A stretch of 30,295 nucleotides of DNA from Cladosporium sp. IMV 00045. Lineage: Eukaryota; Ascomycota; Dothideomycetes; Cladosporiales; Cladosporiaceae. The notes under the pieces were generated by a model. The model was given only the letters and a program-made list of their open reading frames with translations. It searched no databases and was not told where the DNA came from. This document shows positions 1-10,968 of the stretch, piece by piece. Both the position numbers and the translations under genes were made by a program. How positions within the stretch are numbered: position 1 is the first letter of the stretch; the number at the start of each line of letters is the position of its first letter. The DNA is taken from assembly GCA_001931905.2 (NCBI GenBank), contig MSJI02000428.1, positions 1 through 30,295 on the forward strand, in the 5' to 3' direction.

Positions 1-344
1 TGCGGAGGCTTGGTGCGTGCTCTTATTTCCCTTCCCTCTCTCCTCTTCTTCCTCTCCACCCCGTTGTACTCCCGAGCAACCTTACCACCGCCCGGACCCA
101 TTGAGGCGCTCGTCACGGCTGCGTTGGCTTAGCTACTCCTACTGACGAGCGCGTATTACCCGTTCATATCCATATCCCATCTTCGCCAGATCCTTTCTCC
201 GTCCGCACCCGCACGTCAAACGGTATCGCCGGGGACCCTGACGACGGGCAAATGGTGGAGTTTCCCAGGCGAAGGATAAGACTTGCAGCCTGCATGAAGC
301 CAGCTGGCTGATGCATCGTCTAAATCGTCTCATCGTCTCTCTTA

Positions 345-377
345 CCTCTGCCTTGCCTCTGCCCTGCCTCTGCCCTG
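345..377. repeat. Three tandem copies of an 11-bp unit
   Basis: The unit CCTCTGCCYTG occurs three times back to back at 345-355, 356-366 and 367-377. One C/T difference is in the first copy. A related CTGCC-rich stretch recurs near 1657-1685. It is a local simple repeat in the gene-poor left end with no recognised function. Confidence 0.75.
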
Positions 378-1173
378 TCCTGCCACCTGCCCATTTCTTT
401 CCTTGCCGATCGTGCGATACCAACCACGTCTGGCGGATTTCAGCGAACGGACCTGGGCCTCAAGCTCCGGCGCTGTCACCGACGGCCGACCTTCAATCCT
501 TTCTTCACAACTCCACGCTCGTTATCCCTTGTCGTGGTTTGTGCTTTTTTCCATAGCGTGCGCCTTTTCCTATTGTGATTTTTGACGCGTCAACAAAGGC
601 GAGTGCTGAGAGATTGCATGATAATCAATAATCATCAATCGCAACGATCAACCCTCACATGTCACTTGTCATCATTATCCCCGGCCTGGATCTTGCCGGC
701 CGAGCTTGTGACAAGCCAAGCAGGTACATACATGTAAACGAAGAGGAAGCAGAAGGTGGCTTGCGTGCCGTCGTCGTGGCCACTGCATGGGCAGATTTGT
801 TTGATGACTTTACCCAGCCACTAGGCTCTGGCCTGGCTTCATGTTGTTGACCATCCTCGCTCGTGGCTGCCACATACATATATAATCATCCCCGACGTAG
901 ATGGCACATGTCGCCTAACGTCCTATCTCGCTCGTCTAAAATATAAACAACGAAGAACCCGGGGTTCGCTTCTGCTTCCTCGTCCCTTTCGCTTCCTTCG
1001 CGTGCCCCCGATATATGCAAACGCAAACTGTCAATCGAGGCGCTTGGGGGCCGTGGTCCTTCTCTGCCATGCTAGATGGGCGATGGGTTGGGATGGTTGG
1101 ATCTACCGGATGGCCTTTTCCCCGTGCCGCTGTGCGTCAAATCGAGCCTCGCATGCTGCACTCTGCACGTAGC

Positions 1174-1193
1174 TGCTTGCTTGCTTGCTTGCT
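1174..1193. repeat. (TGCT)5 microsatellite
   Basis: Five perfect TGCT units run from 1174 to 1193, followed by an imperfect TGCC unit. It lies in non-coding DNA and is probably polymorphic between isolates. Confidence 0.85.
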
Positions 1194-1450
1194 TGCCTGC
1201 ATGTGTGCATGCACGAAGCTCTCTCTACTTCTGCCCTCGTTTGGCGTATGCAGTCGACGTGGAGGACGCAGGGCTAGCATGGTGTGGGTAGTCGCTCGTT
1301 TTAGTGGCGCGATTGGGGAGGTCGGGCCCGCTATGCTATCATTGACCCGGCTGGGTTTCCTCTGTTCGTCGCTAATGCGATATACCGTATGGCACTTCGG
1401 CGGTATGAAAGTTCACCTTTGCGGCGAGTGTGGGTTCTTGGTGAAGGTTC

Positions 1451-1474
1451 GCTCGCTCGCTCGCTCGCTCGCTC
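1451..1474. repeat. (GCTC)6 microsatellite
   Basis: Six perfect GCTC units lie in the gene-poor left end. Read on the plus strand they encode a spurious Ser-Leu-Ala-Arg repeat, one reason the overlapping reading frame is not accepted as a gene. Confidence 0.85.
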
Positions 1475-2600
1475 GAATGCTGAACTGCCGCTGCTCCAAT
1501 ATTCTCAGAAACTAAACTGCCAACTGTTCAAATTGTTGTCCTCTTCGCGAGCCGCGTAGACCATGCAGGCACTTGCAGCCGACGAAAACCAACTGACAGA
1601 CTTAACCGGCACGATCGCCGTTGCAGAGAGGGAATCTCTTCCCGATATCCCCGTATGCCCTGCCTTTGCCTGCCTCTGCCCTGAAGGATCGAAGCGAACG
1701 ACGTGCAGAATGGCGCTTCATGGGGGACCCATTGGCGAGGTTGTGCGTGCGTCCGCCGCGCTTCTCTTCTCGGCTGTGGTTGATTGTGAGTTAATCAAAG
1801 GGGAGAAAAGTCAATGGACGGACGAACGAGTCCACGCCTTCCGTCTGTTGTAAGCGAACTTTCACTTTTTTTCTCTTGTCTAATGGGGTCTGCCGGTATG
1901 CGAGCTGGCAACATGTTGCGAGGAAAAGCAAAGGGTCCAACAGGGAGGGCATGTGCGTCGCCCTTCCATGCACTCGTGAAGAAACACGGACGGACGTCGT
2001 TTCGTCGAAGGTATGCTCCTTCCCTGCGCTGCTCACTCTTCACTCCTGCTTTTGCCCAAATGAATGCATGCATACTACGTACTGTCACTCTCGACCAGGC
2101 CTGTCGAAGATCCGTCGATCTGTCACTGGGATTTTCCCTGTATTGCAATGACGCGAGCCATGGAGGGCTGGCTCGACCTGCTGCTCTTGCTTTTCAACGT
2201 CTGTCATCGGTCTGTCACACAACAGTACAGCAGACGTGGGCGAGAAAAGCAGAACATCACCACGTACATCCCGCTGCAGGTACGCAGATAGGAGACGCGC
2301 TTGACGGAATGGCTTTCCGTCAAGACTCTTCCTGCATGTAGAATATGAAAGAAGAGCGAAGACGGTGAGAAGATGGAGCCGACTTGTGCCCTGCTCGCGT
2401 CCTCCTTCTATCGCTCGAATAGCATGTACATCCTCCTAGTCTTAATACGGACACCCAACACACTCTGCAGAAAGAATTCGGACGCCTTCTCTTGACATTC
2501 CATTCGATTCCTTCCCCTTCATGCAAGCCCAAATGGTTCCTGCACGAGCAGACCAGGCTACCAGACCATTGATGAATTGCCAGACGGACCCTCTCCTGCC

Positions 2601-2622
2601 ACACCCACACCCACACCCACAC
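2601..2622. repeat. (ACACCC)n short tandem repeat
   Basis: Three full ACACCC units are followed by a partial one. The unit is not the fungal telomere repeat TTAGGG, so this is an internal simple repeat rather than telomeric DNA. Confidence 0.75.
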
Positions 2623-4340
2623 TCTCCAAGTAACGAAAGGAACTCCGCCGCTGATGCTTTCGCTAAGCAGCACCAGCCCCGGCACTTTTCATTTTTCTCT
2701 CCTGTACGTGTCAACTTTCTCGTGACAAACCTGGCCAACACCGAAACTGCTCCATGGTATATCCGGCAGTGATCATGGCAGTGGGCAAGTGGGCGAGATG
2801 AATTGCGGCGATGGCTCGATGTGACGTGATGTGCTGGCAGCAGTAGCGGCAGCAGTAGCGGCCATGCGCCAGGGCGTCATTGACGCAGGACCCGAAGAGT
2901 GGTTCTCTTGTCACGTCCAGTTTCTATTGCTGTGCTGTATGTAGGAATCCACCCGGCTTTGGTAGCTACGACACCTCATCCCGCAGCAAGCCGTGGGAAT
3001 GGAACGTTCGAATGTGATGACCCAGACCGAGTCTGCAGATGTGCCTGCAGCGGATGGATGGGCCGGATATTGAGGTGGGTTCTGATGTTTTTGACAGCTC
3101 GGAGAGTCCCCGTCGTCTTCCGAGAGTGTGTCGGTACCTGATCAAAGTTAGGTAAGCAATGGGGGACTTGGCCCAAGTTCATGACTTTTTTTTTTTCTCT
3201 GTTGTTTCTTGTAGTGCTGGGAATTCCCTTGACAGAGAGGGCATGTGTGTAATTTGCACGCCTGGGATCGGTGATCCTGATCTGCGAGTGTATCAGCCCA
3301 TTCGTGTGAAAAGGAAGTGATGTTCGTCGTCTGGCTGGATGTAGTCCCTCGCCAGCGTCGATGGCATTGTGGTTCATACATTCGTCTGCGAAAGGGTCCT
3401 GGCGATCAAGAAGATCTTCTTGACAAAGACCGATGGTCATCTCAACCCCCTCGCCTCGCCTGACAGTCCTCGCTCACGCATTCCCCCCTCGCCTATCTAC
3501 CTCGCCTGTCATTCCTGTTCTACAGTCCGCCACGGCGTGGCGAGCTTGAAAAGAATAGCCGCGACATAGCACCTCAGAGCGTCAGTGGCGGCTATATGGA
3601 AACGAATATGCCGCGCGCTTCGTCGGAGGCGGACCACGTATCCCCGTCTGTAGTATGTGCGTTTAGTGGTGCCGCTTTGCCATGCTGGCGTGGGAGGCGA
3701 TCCTTCGTACGATGCAATCGTGGCGTGCATGAGCGAGAGGGTTCGAAAGCGCTTGGGGATGATTCCGGATGGAGCCCATCTCCGTGTTGATCGCTTGGTT
3801 ATGTCGCTTATATCAGGTTGTGTCGCTTATATGCCCTGCTTGAGTCGTGGTCACGTCTGTTGCAGTTTGCTTTTGGAAATGGAAGGGCTTCGTGATATCC
3901 TATACCTGTCGCGGAAAATGCCGATCCTAGAAAGCCTTGATGTAAGCGATGTCAATGAAAGAGTCCACGAGGTGGAAATCAACCTAGATCGGTAGAGCTG
4001 GATGTGGTTGCTCCGAGAGCTGATGCAAATCAAGATGGCAAATGGGGAAATGATTGGTGAGACAAAAAGAAAACATCCTTCTAATACCGCAGGGGTAGTA
4101 ATATGCACAAGATAGTGTACACGCCAAAGGAAAGAAATAAACCTCTGGCGCTCCGGTCCTCGTCTGTTCGGTGTGCTGCTGTCGTTGATGCCAGCCGACC
4201 GGTGACCCTCCAGCTTTTATTCCACTTCGGCTCTTCCGATCGCCCATCCTCCTTCTCCATCATGTCTTCGCCTCCTCCCTCCTTTCTATTCACTCCCTCC
4301 TCATTTGCCGTACGTTAGATCGCCATTGGCACCCTCAAAT

Positions 4341-5089
4341 CTAGTGGTGAGCGTGCGCGGCGTCGCTCCTGTAGCCAACGATCTTGAATCTGCCGATCAT
4401 CTCGCCGATGGAGAAGAAACCAATGACCTCGGCGGTGACGATGCCGACCTGCCTGATGGTGGCGGAGTCCTGAGCCCGTACGCGAGCGAGGAAAGATTGC
4501 GGGTTGTTGGCGGCAGGGGCGCGGTTGAGGAGAGCGGAGGGGTTTTGAAGGCTCTTGGTGAGCGGCTGGACGTAGCTCTGGATGGTCTCGATGGTACTTT
4601 TGGGAGGTGTCAGTTTCGATGGAGGTTTTCTCACGCGGGTATGCCTTCGCGGATGGAGCAGCTTACGGGGGAGCCATGTTGCGGCCCTGGACGATGATCT
4701 TGCCGAGCTCACCAGCGACGCGGCCGTAGTAGAGAGTAGGAGGGATCAGGCCTTGAGTTGCGTGTCAATGAATGCGATGCTCTTCTTCTCTCAAGTCGCG
4801 TGCTTCTCTCATTCTACTCACTGTTGACGAACTTGATCACCTGGCCGGTCCTGCCACCGACGCCGGCCAAGCTCTTGCTGAGCGCAGAGCCAGCGCTGCT
4901 CAACTTCTCGGTGGCAGAGCTCTGCACGCGCGAAAGGCCCTCCTGCGCCTTGCTGGCGGTCTCCTGGGTGGCCTGCTTGGCCTGGCTGGCCTTCTGGGCA
5001 GCGGCCTCGGTGGTGTTGGAGGCGGCGCGACGCTGGATGAGCGCGCGCGACTGGCGCAGGGCGAACCGGGGCATGATACGGGCCGACAT
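4341..5089 (-). CDS. ATP20: Mitochondrial ATP synthase subunit g (F1Fo, Atp20 type)
   Basis: Subunit g sits in the membrane Fo part of mitochondrial ATP synthase and, with subunit e, supports dimers of the complex and cristae shape in yeast. The gene has three exons: 5089-4822, 4751-4667 and 4596-4341. Introns are GTGAGT...AG and GTAAGC...AG, and the phases match, giving 202 residues. The N-terminus (MSARIMPRFALRQSRALIQRR) is basic and lacks acidic residues, as in a mitochondrial targeting signal. An Ala/Ser/Gln-rich helical stretch follows. The conserved PF04718-type core spans exons 2 and 3, with the PPTLYYGRVAGELGKI segment and the C-terminal GxxTAEVIGFFSIGEMIGR membrane helix, which carries a GxxxG-like pattern. 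The gene is divergent from the helicase gene, with 263 bp between the starts. The identification rests on recalled family resemblance. Confidence 0.9.
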
Positions 5090-5352
5090 TGTGTATTAGA
5101 GAAGGTGTGAGGTGCGGAGTGGGCGATGCAATGGAGCGGCGGGCGTATGGTATCAACTATCGATCTTCCTCCTTTGGGGGATTTCTCGCAGAGGTTGGAC
5201 GCTCGGGATTCATCGGGGCTCGGGGCTTGCCGCTTGTCCTACACCGCCCGCGTAAGGCTGACCATTCTGCCTCAGGTCGTAGAGCAACTTTTTGGTGTCT
5301 TGCTAGGATTTTATTGTATGCGAATGTCAAGGGACGTGACTTCACACCTGTC
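5090..5352. promoter_or_regulatory. Shared divergent promoter, ATP20 and ROK1-type helicase
   Basis: These 263 bases separate the two divergent start codons and must hold both promoters or their core parts. The helicase frame stays open back into this segment, but the translation there is arginine-rich and unlike the family, so it is treated as leader. No specific factor site was identified. Confidence 0.55.
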
Positions 5353-7419
5353 ATGGATCCGCTGAAGCTGCTGTCGCGCTCTACGAAGCTGCACAAGGGT
5401 GCGCCCAAGACGGAGGCTGTCGTTCCCAGCGCGCAGCAGGCTCGTCCTCAGCTCTTCTCAGCAGAGCCAGCAGACGGCGGCTCGAGGAAGCGCAAGAGAG
5501 GGCAAGATGGAAAGGCAAAGAAAATTACAGATGACTCTACTGGACCGGACTTCTTTGGAGGAGGAAACACACATGCAGCAGAGGATGTTCCTCAAGCAAC
5601 AGAGGCGCAACATTCGCAAGCCGAAGATGAGAACGAGGATCTGGATAACGATGGCGAGTCGGAGGAGCATGCCAGACAAGTCTTGAGGCAGCACAAGCTG
5701 AAGATGACATGGCTGAATCCCAAGCCAGTGTCGAAGAAAGACAAAAAGAAGAAGAAGGAAGACAAGAAAGAGCAAAAACAGAATGTGTACCCACGCCCGC
5801 TGGAGCGATTCCACACCCTCCGAAAACGATTCGGCATACCGCAGAAAGTACAAGAGAATGTATCTGACCAAGGATACGATCTTGCAACAGAGGTGCAGTT
5901 AGCCGCGCTTCCTCTACTCTTGGACGCTCCCAAATCATTCCTCCCGGCACTGGCAGAAAAGAGCGAGTCCTCGAACATTGACCTGCTCGCCGTGGCGCCA
6001 ACGGGCAGCGGCAAGACTCTGGCATTCCTCATACCGTTGTTCAGCAAGATTATGAAACTGCGAAAGGAGCAGAGCGGCACCCGGCATACCATGGCTGTGA
6101 TCCTTGCGCCTACGAAAGAGCTGGTCGGACAAATCGTCAACGAAGGCAAGAAGTTGGGGTTGAACACAGGCACCAAAATTTCGCAAGTGCGCAAAGGCAT
6201 GCGGCTAGGTCATGAATCGAAACAGGCGGACGACGAGACTGAAGAGAATGACGACGAGGAATCCTCTGTCAAGGTGGATGTTTTGGTATCGACACCCGGT
6301 GTCTTGCACAGCATCATGCAGGACAAGGAAGGCGACGATCGTGCTGTATTGCCAGCAGTTGAGTCGCTTGTCCTAGACGAAGCCGATGTGCTACTCGATC
6401 CGCTTTTCCGAGAGCAAACTCTGGCCATCTGGAACAGACTGCCGCACCCTGACCTTCGCGTCAGCTTATGGTCAGCGACAATGGGAAGCAACATCGAGGA
6501 TTTGGCTCGCAAGACTATAACGGACCGCCAAAAACGACTAGCAGCGGAGCAGGACATCAACACCATTGAAGCCCCACTCATCAGACTTGTGGTCGGCCTG
6601 AAGGACTCTGCCGTGCCCAACGTACAACATAAGCTTACCTACGCCGCGACAGAGCAGGGTAAGCTCATGGGATTACGACAGCTACTCCACCCGACGACTA
6701 CGAATGCAGAGAGTGGTCCTCCCCTTCGCCCGCCATTCCTCGTGTTCACACAGACAATCGAGCGCGCCGTTGCACTGCACTCCGAGCTGCTTTACGACAT
6801 TCCCGCCGAAGCAGGTGGCATCAGCCGCATCGCAGTCCTTCACTCCGATCTGTCAGACACTGCTCGTGACAGCGTCATGACCCGCTTCCGCAAAGGTGAA
6901 GTTTGGGTGCTCATCACGACTGATCTTCTCTCCCGTGGCGTGGATTTCCGTGGCGTCAACGGTGTTGTGAACTACGACATTCCCACATCCAGCGCAGCAT
7001 ACGTCCACCGCGTTGGAAGGACAGGCAGAGCTGGCCGCGAAGGTGGCGTTGCGGTCACCCTCTACAGCAAGGGAGACATCCCATACATGAAGCACGTCGC
7101 CAACGTGGTATCAATGGCGCAAAAGCAACAAGGCGCGAGCGCTGGAGAAGGCGTTCAGCAATGGCTGCTCGACGCTCTCCCTTCGCTCAGCAAGAACGAA
7201 AAGCAAAAGTTCAAGAAGCGCGGCGTCGAAGCCCGAACGGCGAAGGGCATGGCGAGCGACCCTCGTGGTGCGAAGAAGGCTCGTATCAGCACGAAGGCTG
7301 GCTACATTCGACGCGAGGAGAACAAGCTCAAGGGTGCTATTGCGGGCAGCAAGCAAAGAGCGAAGGCTGCGCCGAAGGAAGACGACGCTGATGGATCGGA
7401 TTTTGGAGGGTTTGACTGA
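5353..7419 (+). CDS. ROK1: ATP-dependent DEAD-box RNA helicase, ROK1/DDX52 type
   Basis: This is a nucleolar RNA helicase. ROK1-family enzymes act in 18S rRNA and 40S ribosome assembly. The uninterrupted frame encodes 688 residues from the ATG at 5353, chosen because the protein then begins MDPLKLLSRSTKLHKG like the family. A longer in-frame start at 5089 would overlap the neighbouring start codon. Visible motifs are Walker A APTGSGKT with lysine 221, the PTKEL motif Ia, DEAD at 342-345, SAT at 374-376, the LLSRGVDFRGV block and HRVGRTGR at 552-559. A lysine-rich acidic linker (SKKDKKKKKEDKKEQKQ) precedes the core, and a basic tail ends the protein, as in nucleolar factors. The DEADVLLD context and RGVDFRGVN block favour ROK1 over other DEAD-box groups. 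It converges on the rhamnose dehydrogenase gene, with 203 bp between stop codons. Confidence 0.9.
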   Translation: MDPLKLLSRSTKLHKGAPKTEAVVPSAQQARPQLFSAEPADGGSRKRKRGQDGKAKKITDDSTGPDFFGGGNTHAAEDVPQATEAQHSQAEDENEDLDNDGESEEHARQVLRQHKLKMTWLNPKPVSKKDKKKKKEDKKEQKQNVYPRPLERFHTLRKRFGIPQKVQENVSDQGYDLATEVQLAALPLLLDAPKSFLPALAEKSESSNIDLLAVAPTGSGKTLAFLIPLFSKIMKLRKEQSGTRHTMAVILAPTKELVGQIVNEGKKLGLNTGTKISQVRKGMRLGHESKQADDETEENDDEESSVKVDVLVSTPGVLHSIMQDKEGDDRAVLPAVESLVLDEADVLLDPLFREQTLAIWNRLPHPDLRVSLWSATMGSNIEDLARKTITDRQKRLAAEQDINTIEAPLIRLVVGLKDSAVPNVQHKLTYAATEQGKLMGLRQLLHPTTTNAESGPPLRPPFLVFTQTIERAVALHSELLYDIPAEAGGISRIAVLHSDLSDTARDSVMTRFRKGEVWVLITTDLLSRGVDFRGVNGVVNYDIPTSSAAYVHRVGRTGRAGREGGVAVTLYSKGDIPYMKHVANVVSMAQKQQGASAGEGVQQWLLDALPSLSKNEKQKFKKRGVEARTAKGMASDPRGAKKARISTKAGYIRREENKLKGAIAGSKQRAKAAPKEDDADGSDFGGFD

Positions 7420-7622
7420 GCCTTCTCTGTAGGATTTACCTAATGTACAGGCTAATAGTGTTATCGATACCAAATCTTTGATGGATCTTTTGCTCAGCTA
7501 TCATCAAATATCTCCCAACCCGCCAATGACATACAGAACGCTTGCATCATGATCAACCAGTCGTCTTGCTGCACAGCAACAAACGTGAAACACCCAACCG
7601 CCACCCCTCTCACAACAATCCT

Positions 7623-8534
7623 CTACTGCAAATTCACAAACGCCCCACCATCCACCAACATCTGCGCACCACTCATATACCCACTCAAATCACTCGCCAA
7701 AAACACCGCCGGCCCCGCCAAATCCCTCGGCTGCCCCAGCCTCCCCAGCGGAATCCGCCCCTCCATGTACGCCTTCTTCCCCTCGTCCGCCATGTCCTCA
7801 TCATTCAGCTGCGTGCGAATCGTCCCCGGCAGCAGCGCGTTGCAGCGGATCCCGTATTTCCCCAGCGCGCACGCGCACGACTGCATGAGCGAGAGCACGC
7901 CGGCTTTTGTCGGCGTGTAGTGCGTTTGGCCCGCGCCGCCGACGAGGGCGCTGATTGAGGAGACGCCGATTATGCTCCCGCCTTGGGGGGTTTGGCGCGC
8001 CATTTGTTGCGCGGCTGCTTGGACGGCGAAGAAGGCGCCGTTGAGGTTCGTGCTGATTGTGAAGTTTACTAGGTCGGGGGAGATTCTGGTCTCTTGTCAG
8101 CTGGTGAATTCAGAGATTGGAGGGTGGTGTTGGTTGGCGGTTCACGTGGTACTCACGTCAGGAAATCGGCAAACTCGCACACGCCCGCATTGCTCACGAA
8201 GACGTCCAGACGGCCGAATTTCTCGACCGTCTTCGCGATGAGCTCTTGCCCTGCTTCCGGTTTTCGAATGTCGCCTGGGACGCCCACGATGTTGCCACCT
8301 GCGTCGCCGGCTTCCGCGATGAGACTTTCGAGTTGAGATGTCGATTTGTCGTCTGGGAAGTAGTTGACGCCGACGTTGGCACCTTGTCGGACGTATTCGA
8401 GGACGATGGCGCGGCCGATGCCTGGTGGATTGAGGTTAGCTGGTTGTGATTTGGGGATTGTTGGATGATTTGTTTGATATACCGGTTACGCCGCCTGTGA
8501 TCGCGGCTGTCTTGCCTTGCAAAAGAGAGGCCAT
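7623..8534 (-). CDS. LRA1: L-rhamnose 1-dehydrogenase (short-chain dehydrogenase)
   Basis: This enzyme catalyses step 1 of non-phosphorylated L-rhamnose catabolism, NAD(P)-dependent oxidation of L-rhamnose to L-rhamnono-1,4-lactone. The three exons are 8534-8483, 8421-8157 and 8085-7623. Donors are GTATAT and GTGAGT, and phases join cleanly to give 259 residues, close to the yeast enzyme as I recall it. The classical SDR features are present: TGGVTGIG at 13-20 (dinucleotide fold), a SNAG motif, the catalytic Ser149, Tyr162 and Lys166 (YTPTK), and a terminal VDGGAFVNLQ. The blocks GGVTGIGRAI, VSNAGVC, NLNGAFFAVQAAAQQM and YMEGRIPLGR match my memory of the Scheffersomyces LRA1 protein rather than generic SDRs. 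The divergent lactonase gene next to it supports the call. Confidence 0.88.
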
Positions 8535-8910
8535 TGTCGTTGTGATTTAGAACGATCTCAGAGACCCAAAGATGCTCAATCTCAAGTCAAACTGACTTTT
8601 TCACAATCAATCGTGTTCAAAACATATTTCTCTGTTGTTTCTCGCGATGATGAAACATCGCCTGCTTGTTGGAGGTGGGGTTGAAGTCGGGTCAATTCCA
8701 AGCGAGTGTGTGGAGCCGCGATTTTGTGGCGGGGTGCAACAACATCCGTGTTTGGAGCGCCCAGTAGGCATCGAGCTAGGATAATCTGATTCGATCGATA
8801 CATGCAATCGGACTTGGCAAACGGCTATAGCTAGGAGCAGATACTCAATTCGACCAGGTTAGTGAACGGGAAGCAAGCTTGCCATACAATCGACAACTTC
8901 AACCACAACC
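8535..8910. promoter_or_regulatory. Divergent promoter shared by LRA1 and LRA2
   Basis: These 376 bases lie between the start codons of the dehydrogenase and the lactonase, so both genes can be controlled from one place. The segment carries CGGACTTGG at 8809-8817, which resembles CGGGACTTGG in the regulator/LRA3 promoter. CGG triplets are typical half-sites of Zn2Cys6 regulators, but eight-base matches between stretches of this size are expected by chance. The control by a rhamnose regulator is inferred from gene content. Confidence 0.5.
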
Positions 8911-9966
8911 ATGGCGCCCAAAACCATCATCGACAGCCACATCCACCTCTGGCCTGAGAGCGCTGCAAATGGGAATGGCCACTTCTGGATGACACCAGGC
9001 ATGCCCCTCGCAAAACAACACATCTTAACAGACTACTACGGGGCTTCACAACAAACTTCCACGCCCAGCGAGACCAAAGTCCAAGGCGTGGTGTACGTCG
9101 AAACCGATCGCCGCTATGGATCACCAAGTGGCAATCTTGCCGAATGGGCGGCGAACCCTCTCGACGAAGTGGAATTCGTCCGCAGCATTGTCGAAGGAGA
9201 CTACGGCTCAAGAGACAGCCAAATGCTTCTCGGCATCGTTCTCTGGGCCCCCATGAACCAACCACCCGAAGTGTTGCAAGAATGGCTCCGTCTGGCCGAA
9301 CAAGCCGCCGGTCCCACGACATGGCAGCGCGTGAAAGGGTTCCGATTCCTCCTGCAAGCGATCCACGACGAGGCGGAATTCAAAGACCTCGTCCTGGGAC
9401 CAGATTTCGCCGCAAATCTGAAACTCCTAGGCCAGCGAGGCTTTTCCTTCGACATAGGTGTTGATCAGCATTCAGGCGGGCCGTGGCAGCTCGAATGGGT
9501 TTACATGGCCATGCAGCGAGCTCACGCGGGCGTGGAAGATGGGCAGAAAGTCACGTTCATCATCAATCATCTCTGCAAACCGGATTTTGCCAATAGCACG
9601 ATTACCGATCGTGAGAGTATCGACTACTACCGCTGGAAGGAGGCGGTAGAGAAGATGTCGCACATGTCCAAGACGTACATGAAGTTGTCGGGTGCTTTCT
9701 CGGAATTGCCTCAGCGGCCTGATGCGCGGAGTGATGTTGCAGTTCTGATACGGCCTTGGGTCGAGCATGTGTTGAAGCATTTTGGGCCTGGGAGGGTGAT
9801 GTTTGGGAGTGATTGGCCGGTTTGCAATGTTAATGGGCCGGAGGATGGGAGTCCGTGGGTGGTTTGGACGGATACGGTGGAGAAGTTGTTGGAATTGCTT
9901 GTTCCTGCGGGAGGACACGAGCGTGTGTGGCGGAATACCGCTTTTGAGGCGTACCGATTGGGATGA
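8911..9966 (+). CDS. LRA2: L-rhamnono-1,4-lactonase (amidohydrolase family 2)
   Basis: This is step 2 of L-rhamnose catabolism, hydrolysis of L-rhamnono-1,4-lactone to L-rhamnonate, probably cytosolic since no signal peptide is seen. It is a single exon of 351 residues. The amidohydrolase metal-site features are visible: DSHIHLW with His10 and His12 at the N-terminus, His187 in DQHSGG, His220 in NHLCKP and Asp301 in FGSDWPVC near the C-terminus. The fold is PF04909-like (TIM barrel). By sequence alone it could be another lactonase or dicarboxylate hydrolase of this family. The specific call relies on the divergent LRA1 gene and the LRA3 gene in the same window. The start is the first ATG of the frame, in a CAACC-ATGG context suited to fungal initiation. 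Confidence 0.85.
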   Translation: MAPKTIIDSHIHLWPESAANGNGHFWMTPGMPLAKQHILTDYYGASQQTSTPSETKVQGVVYVETDRRYGSPSGNLAEWAANPLDEVEFVRSIVEGDYGSRDSQMLLGIVLWAPMNQPPEVLQEWLRLAEQAAGPTTWQRVKGFRFLLQAIHDEAEFKDLVLGPDFAANLKLLGQRGFSFDIGVDQHSGGPWQLEWVYMAMQRAHAGVEDGQKVTFIINHLCKPDFANSTITDRESIDYYRWKEAVEKMSHMSKTYMKLSGAFSELPQRPDARSDVAVLIRPWVEHVLKHFGPGRVMFGSDWPVCNVNGPEDGSPWVVWTDTVEKLLELLVPAGGHERVWRNTAFEAYRLG

Positions 9967-10968
9967 GATGGCTTGACCTTCTACGAGCGTTGCTTTAGAA
10001 TAGTGGGTGCTCGATTTATGAGGTTGCTGTACAATTTGCCTTGGAAGCTATGTCCCTAGGTAGTTTATCCGAGAACGTATCCTTACGTGTCTCTTGGCTG
10101 GTAGTCCTGCGCGTTTTTGTACCAAAATCGTCGTGAGGCACATTGCACCACGCTAGAGACGGTTCACCGCAATCACCATTGATAAAGGCAAGCGCGCTAC
10201 GAACAGCAACAGCTGCAAAGTCCACACATAATCGAACAAGCAGAGATCACACAGCAAATCCTACCTTCCATGATCACAACAATAAGGAGTAAGACCATCG
10301 ATCGACGACAGAACGGCATGCATTTCGCAACAAGACTGTTCGAACTACCTAGGTCTCTCGATCCGACCAGACACAGAACAGAGTCACACCGCCCCATCAT
10401 CCACCTCTACAACTTTCCCACTTCCCCCAAAAAGAGGCTAGACGACACCCACGAACGCGTCGAGCATCGTTGCCCCAAATTCGCAAATTCCTCCACTCAT
10501 CATCTTCCACCTCACCACGCCAAGGCGAACACCACGCCCTCCCTCCATCTCTCTCCTCCTCATCTCAACCCGCCACAAGCCTTCGCATCAAAACAGCGAA
10601 GCGCGGCGTACATTGCCGTATTAAACCAGACTCGCACGCGCGAGGGCGCGTCGTCCGGGTTTTGTGGAGGCTTCAAAAGGCGGCGCGCAAAGACCGGAAA
10701 CAGACCAGCTGTCCGATCTGGCCGGTATGAAGCGAGTCCAAAGCTGGGGGGGATGGGGTGACAAATTAATCAGAGCCAAACAATAGTAGGCGGCCAAGGT
10801 GGCGCACCATGTAACTTGAAAAGAATGGAAACGTTGCGACCAGTGGGGTTGGTGCGGATTCGGTTCTCCGTGTTGGTGGGGAAGGTCTGCGCGAGCAAGA
10901 CGCGGTTTGCTTTCTGTTTGACGAGAAGCGGGAAACAGCATACTTGGCTCGGCGGCTCGAAGGGCCAT
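9967..10968. other. Intergenic region between convergent genes
   Basis: About 1.0 kb lies between the lactonase stop and the CBM48-like gene, which points toward it. It should hold two 3' UTRs and perhaps the last exon of the CBM48-like gene (see that entry). The reading frames seen here are Pro/His/Ser-rich translations with no family resemblance, and I see no RNA gene. Confidence 0.5.

Larger units (their letters stand above)
1..4340. other. Gene-poor intergenic region, about 4.3 kb
   Basis: No open reading frame here has the composition, length or family resemblance of a real protein. The longest candidates (166 to 175 residues) are low-complexity translations of pyrimidine-rich DNA and overlap other frames equally well. 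The stretch holds an 11-bp tandem repeat, three short microsatellites and an 11-base T run near 3186. It also has a TATA-like element near 937 followed by a CT-rich tract, which resembles a fungal plus-strand core promoter. It may be the regulatory region or long leader of a gene beyond the left edge, or hold a non-coding RNA. The last 200 to 300 bases probably include the 3' UTR of the ATP synthase subunit g gene. A multi-exon gene with very short exons cannot be excluded. Confidence 0.5.

Noticed and set aside
1015..1515. 166-codon plus-strand reading frame
   Set aside because: It is driven by TGCT and GCTC microsatellites, has no family resemblance and overlaps other open frames, so it is probably chance.
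1814..2341. 175-codon plus-strand frame and the overlapping minus-strand frame 1795-2148
   Set aside because: Both strands are open across the same bases, with Arg/Ser/Cys-rich translation and no recognisable domain.
2601..2622. Possible telomere-like repeat
   Set aside because: The unit is ACACCC, not TTAGGG/CCCTAA, and it is very short and internal.
2976..3440. 154-codon minus-strand frame
   Set aside because: Composition is rich in His, Arg and Asn without periodic structure, and there is no supporting promoter or homology memory.
5089..5352. In-frame N-terminal extension of the ROK1-type helicase
   Set aside because: It would begin at the first codon of the divergent ATP20 gene and reads as Arg/Gly-rich leader, whereas the ATG at 5353 gives a family-like N-terminus.
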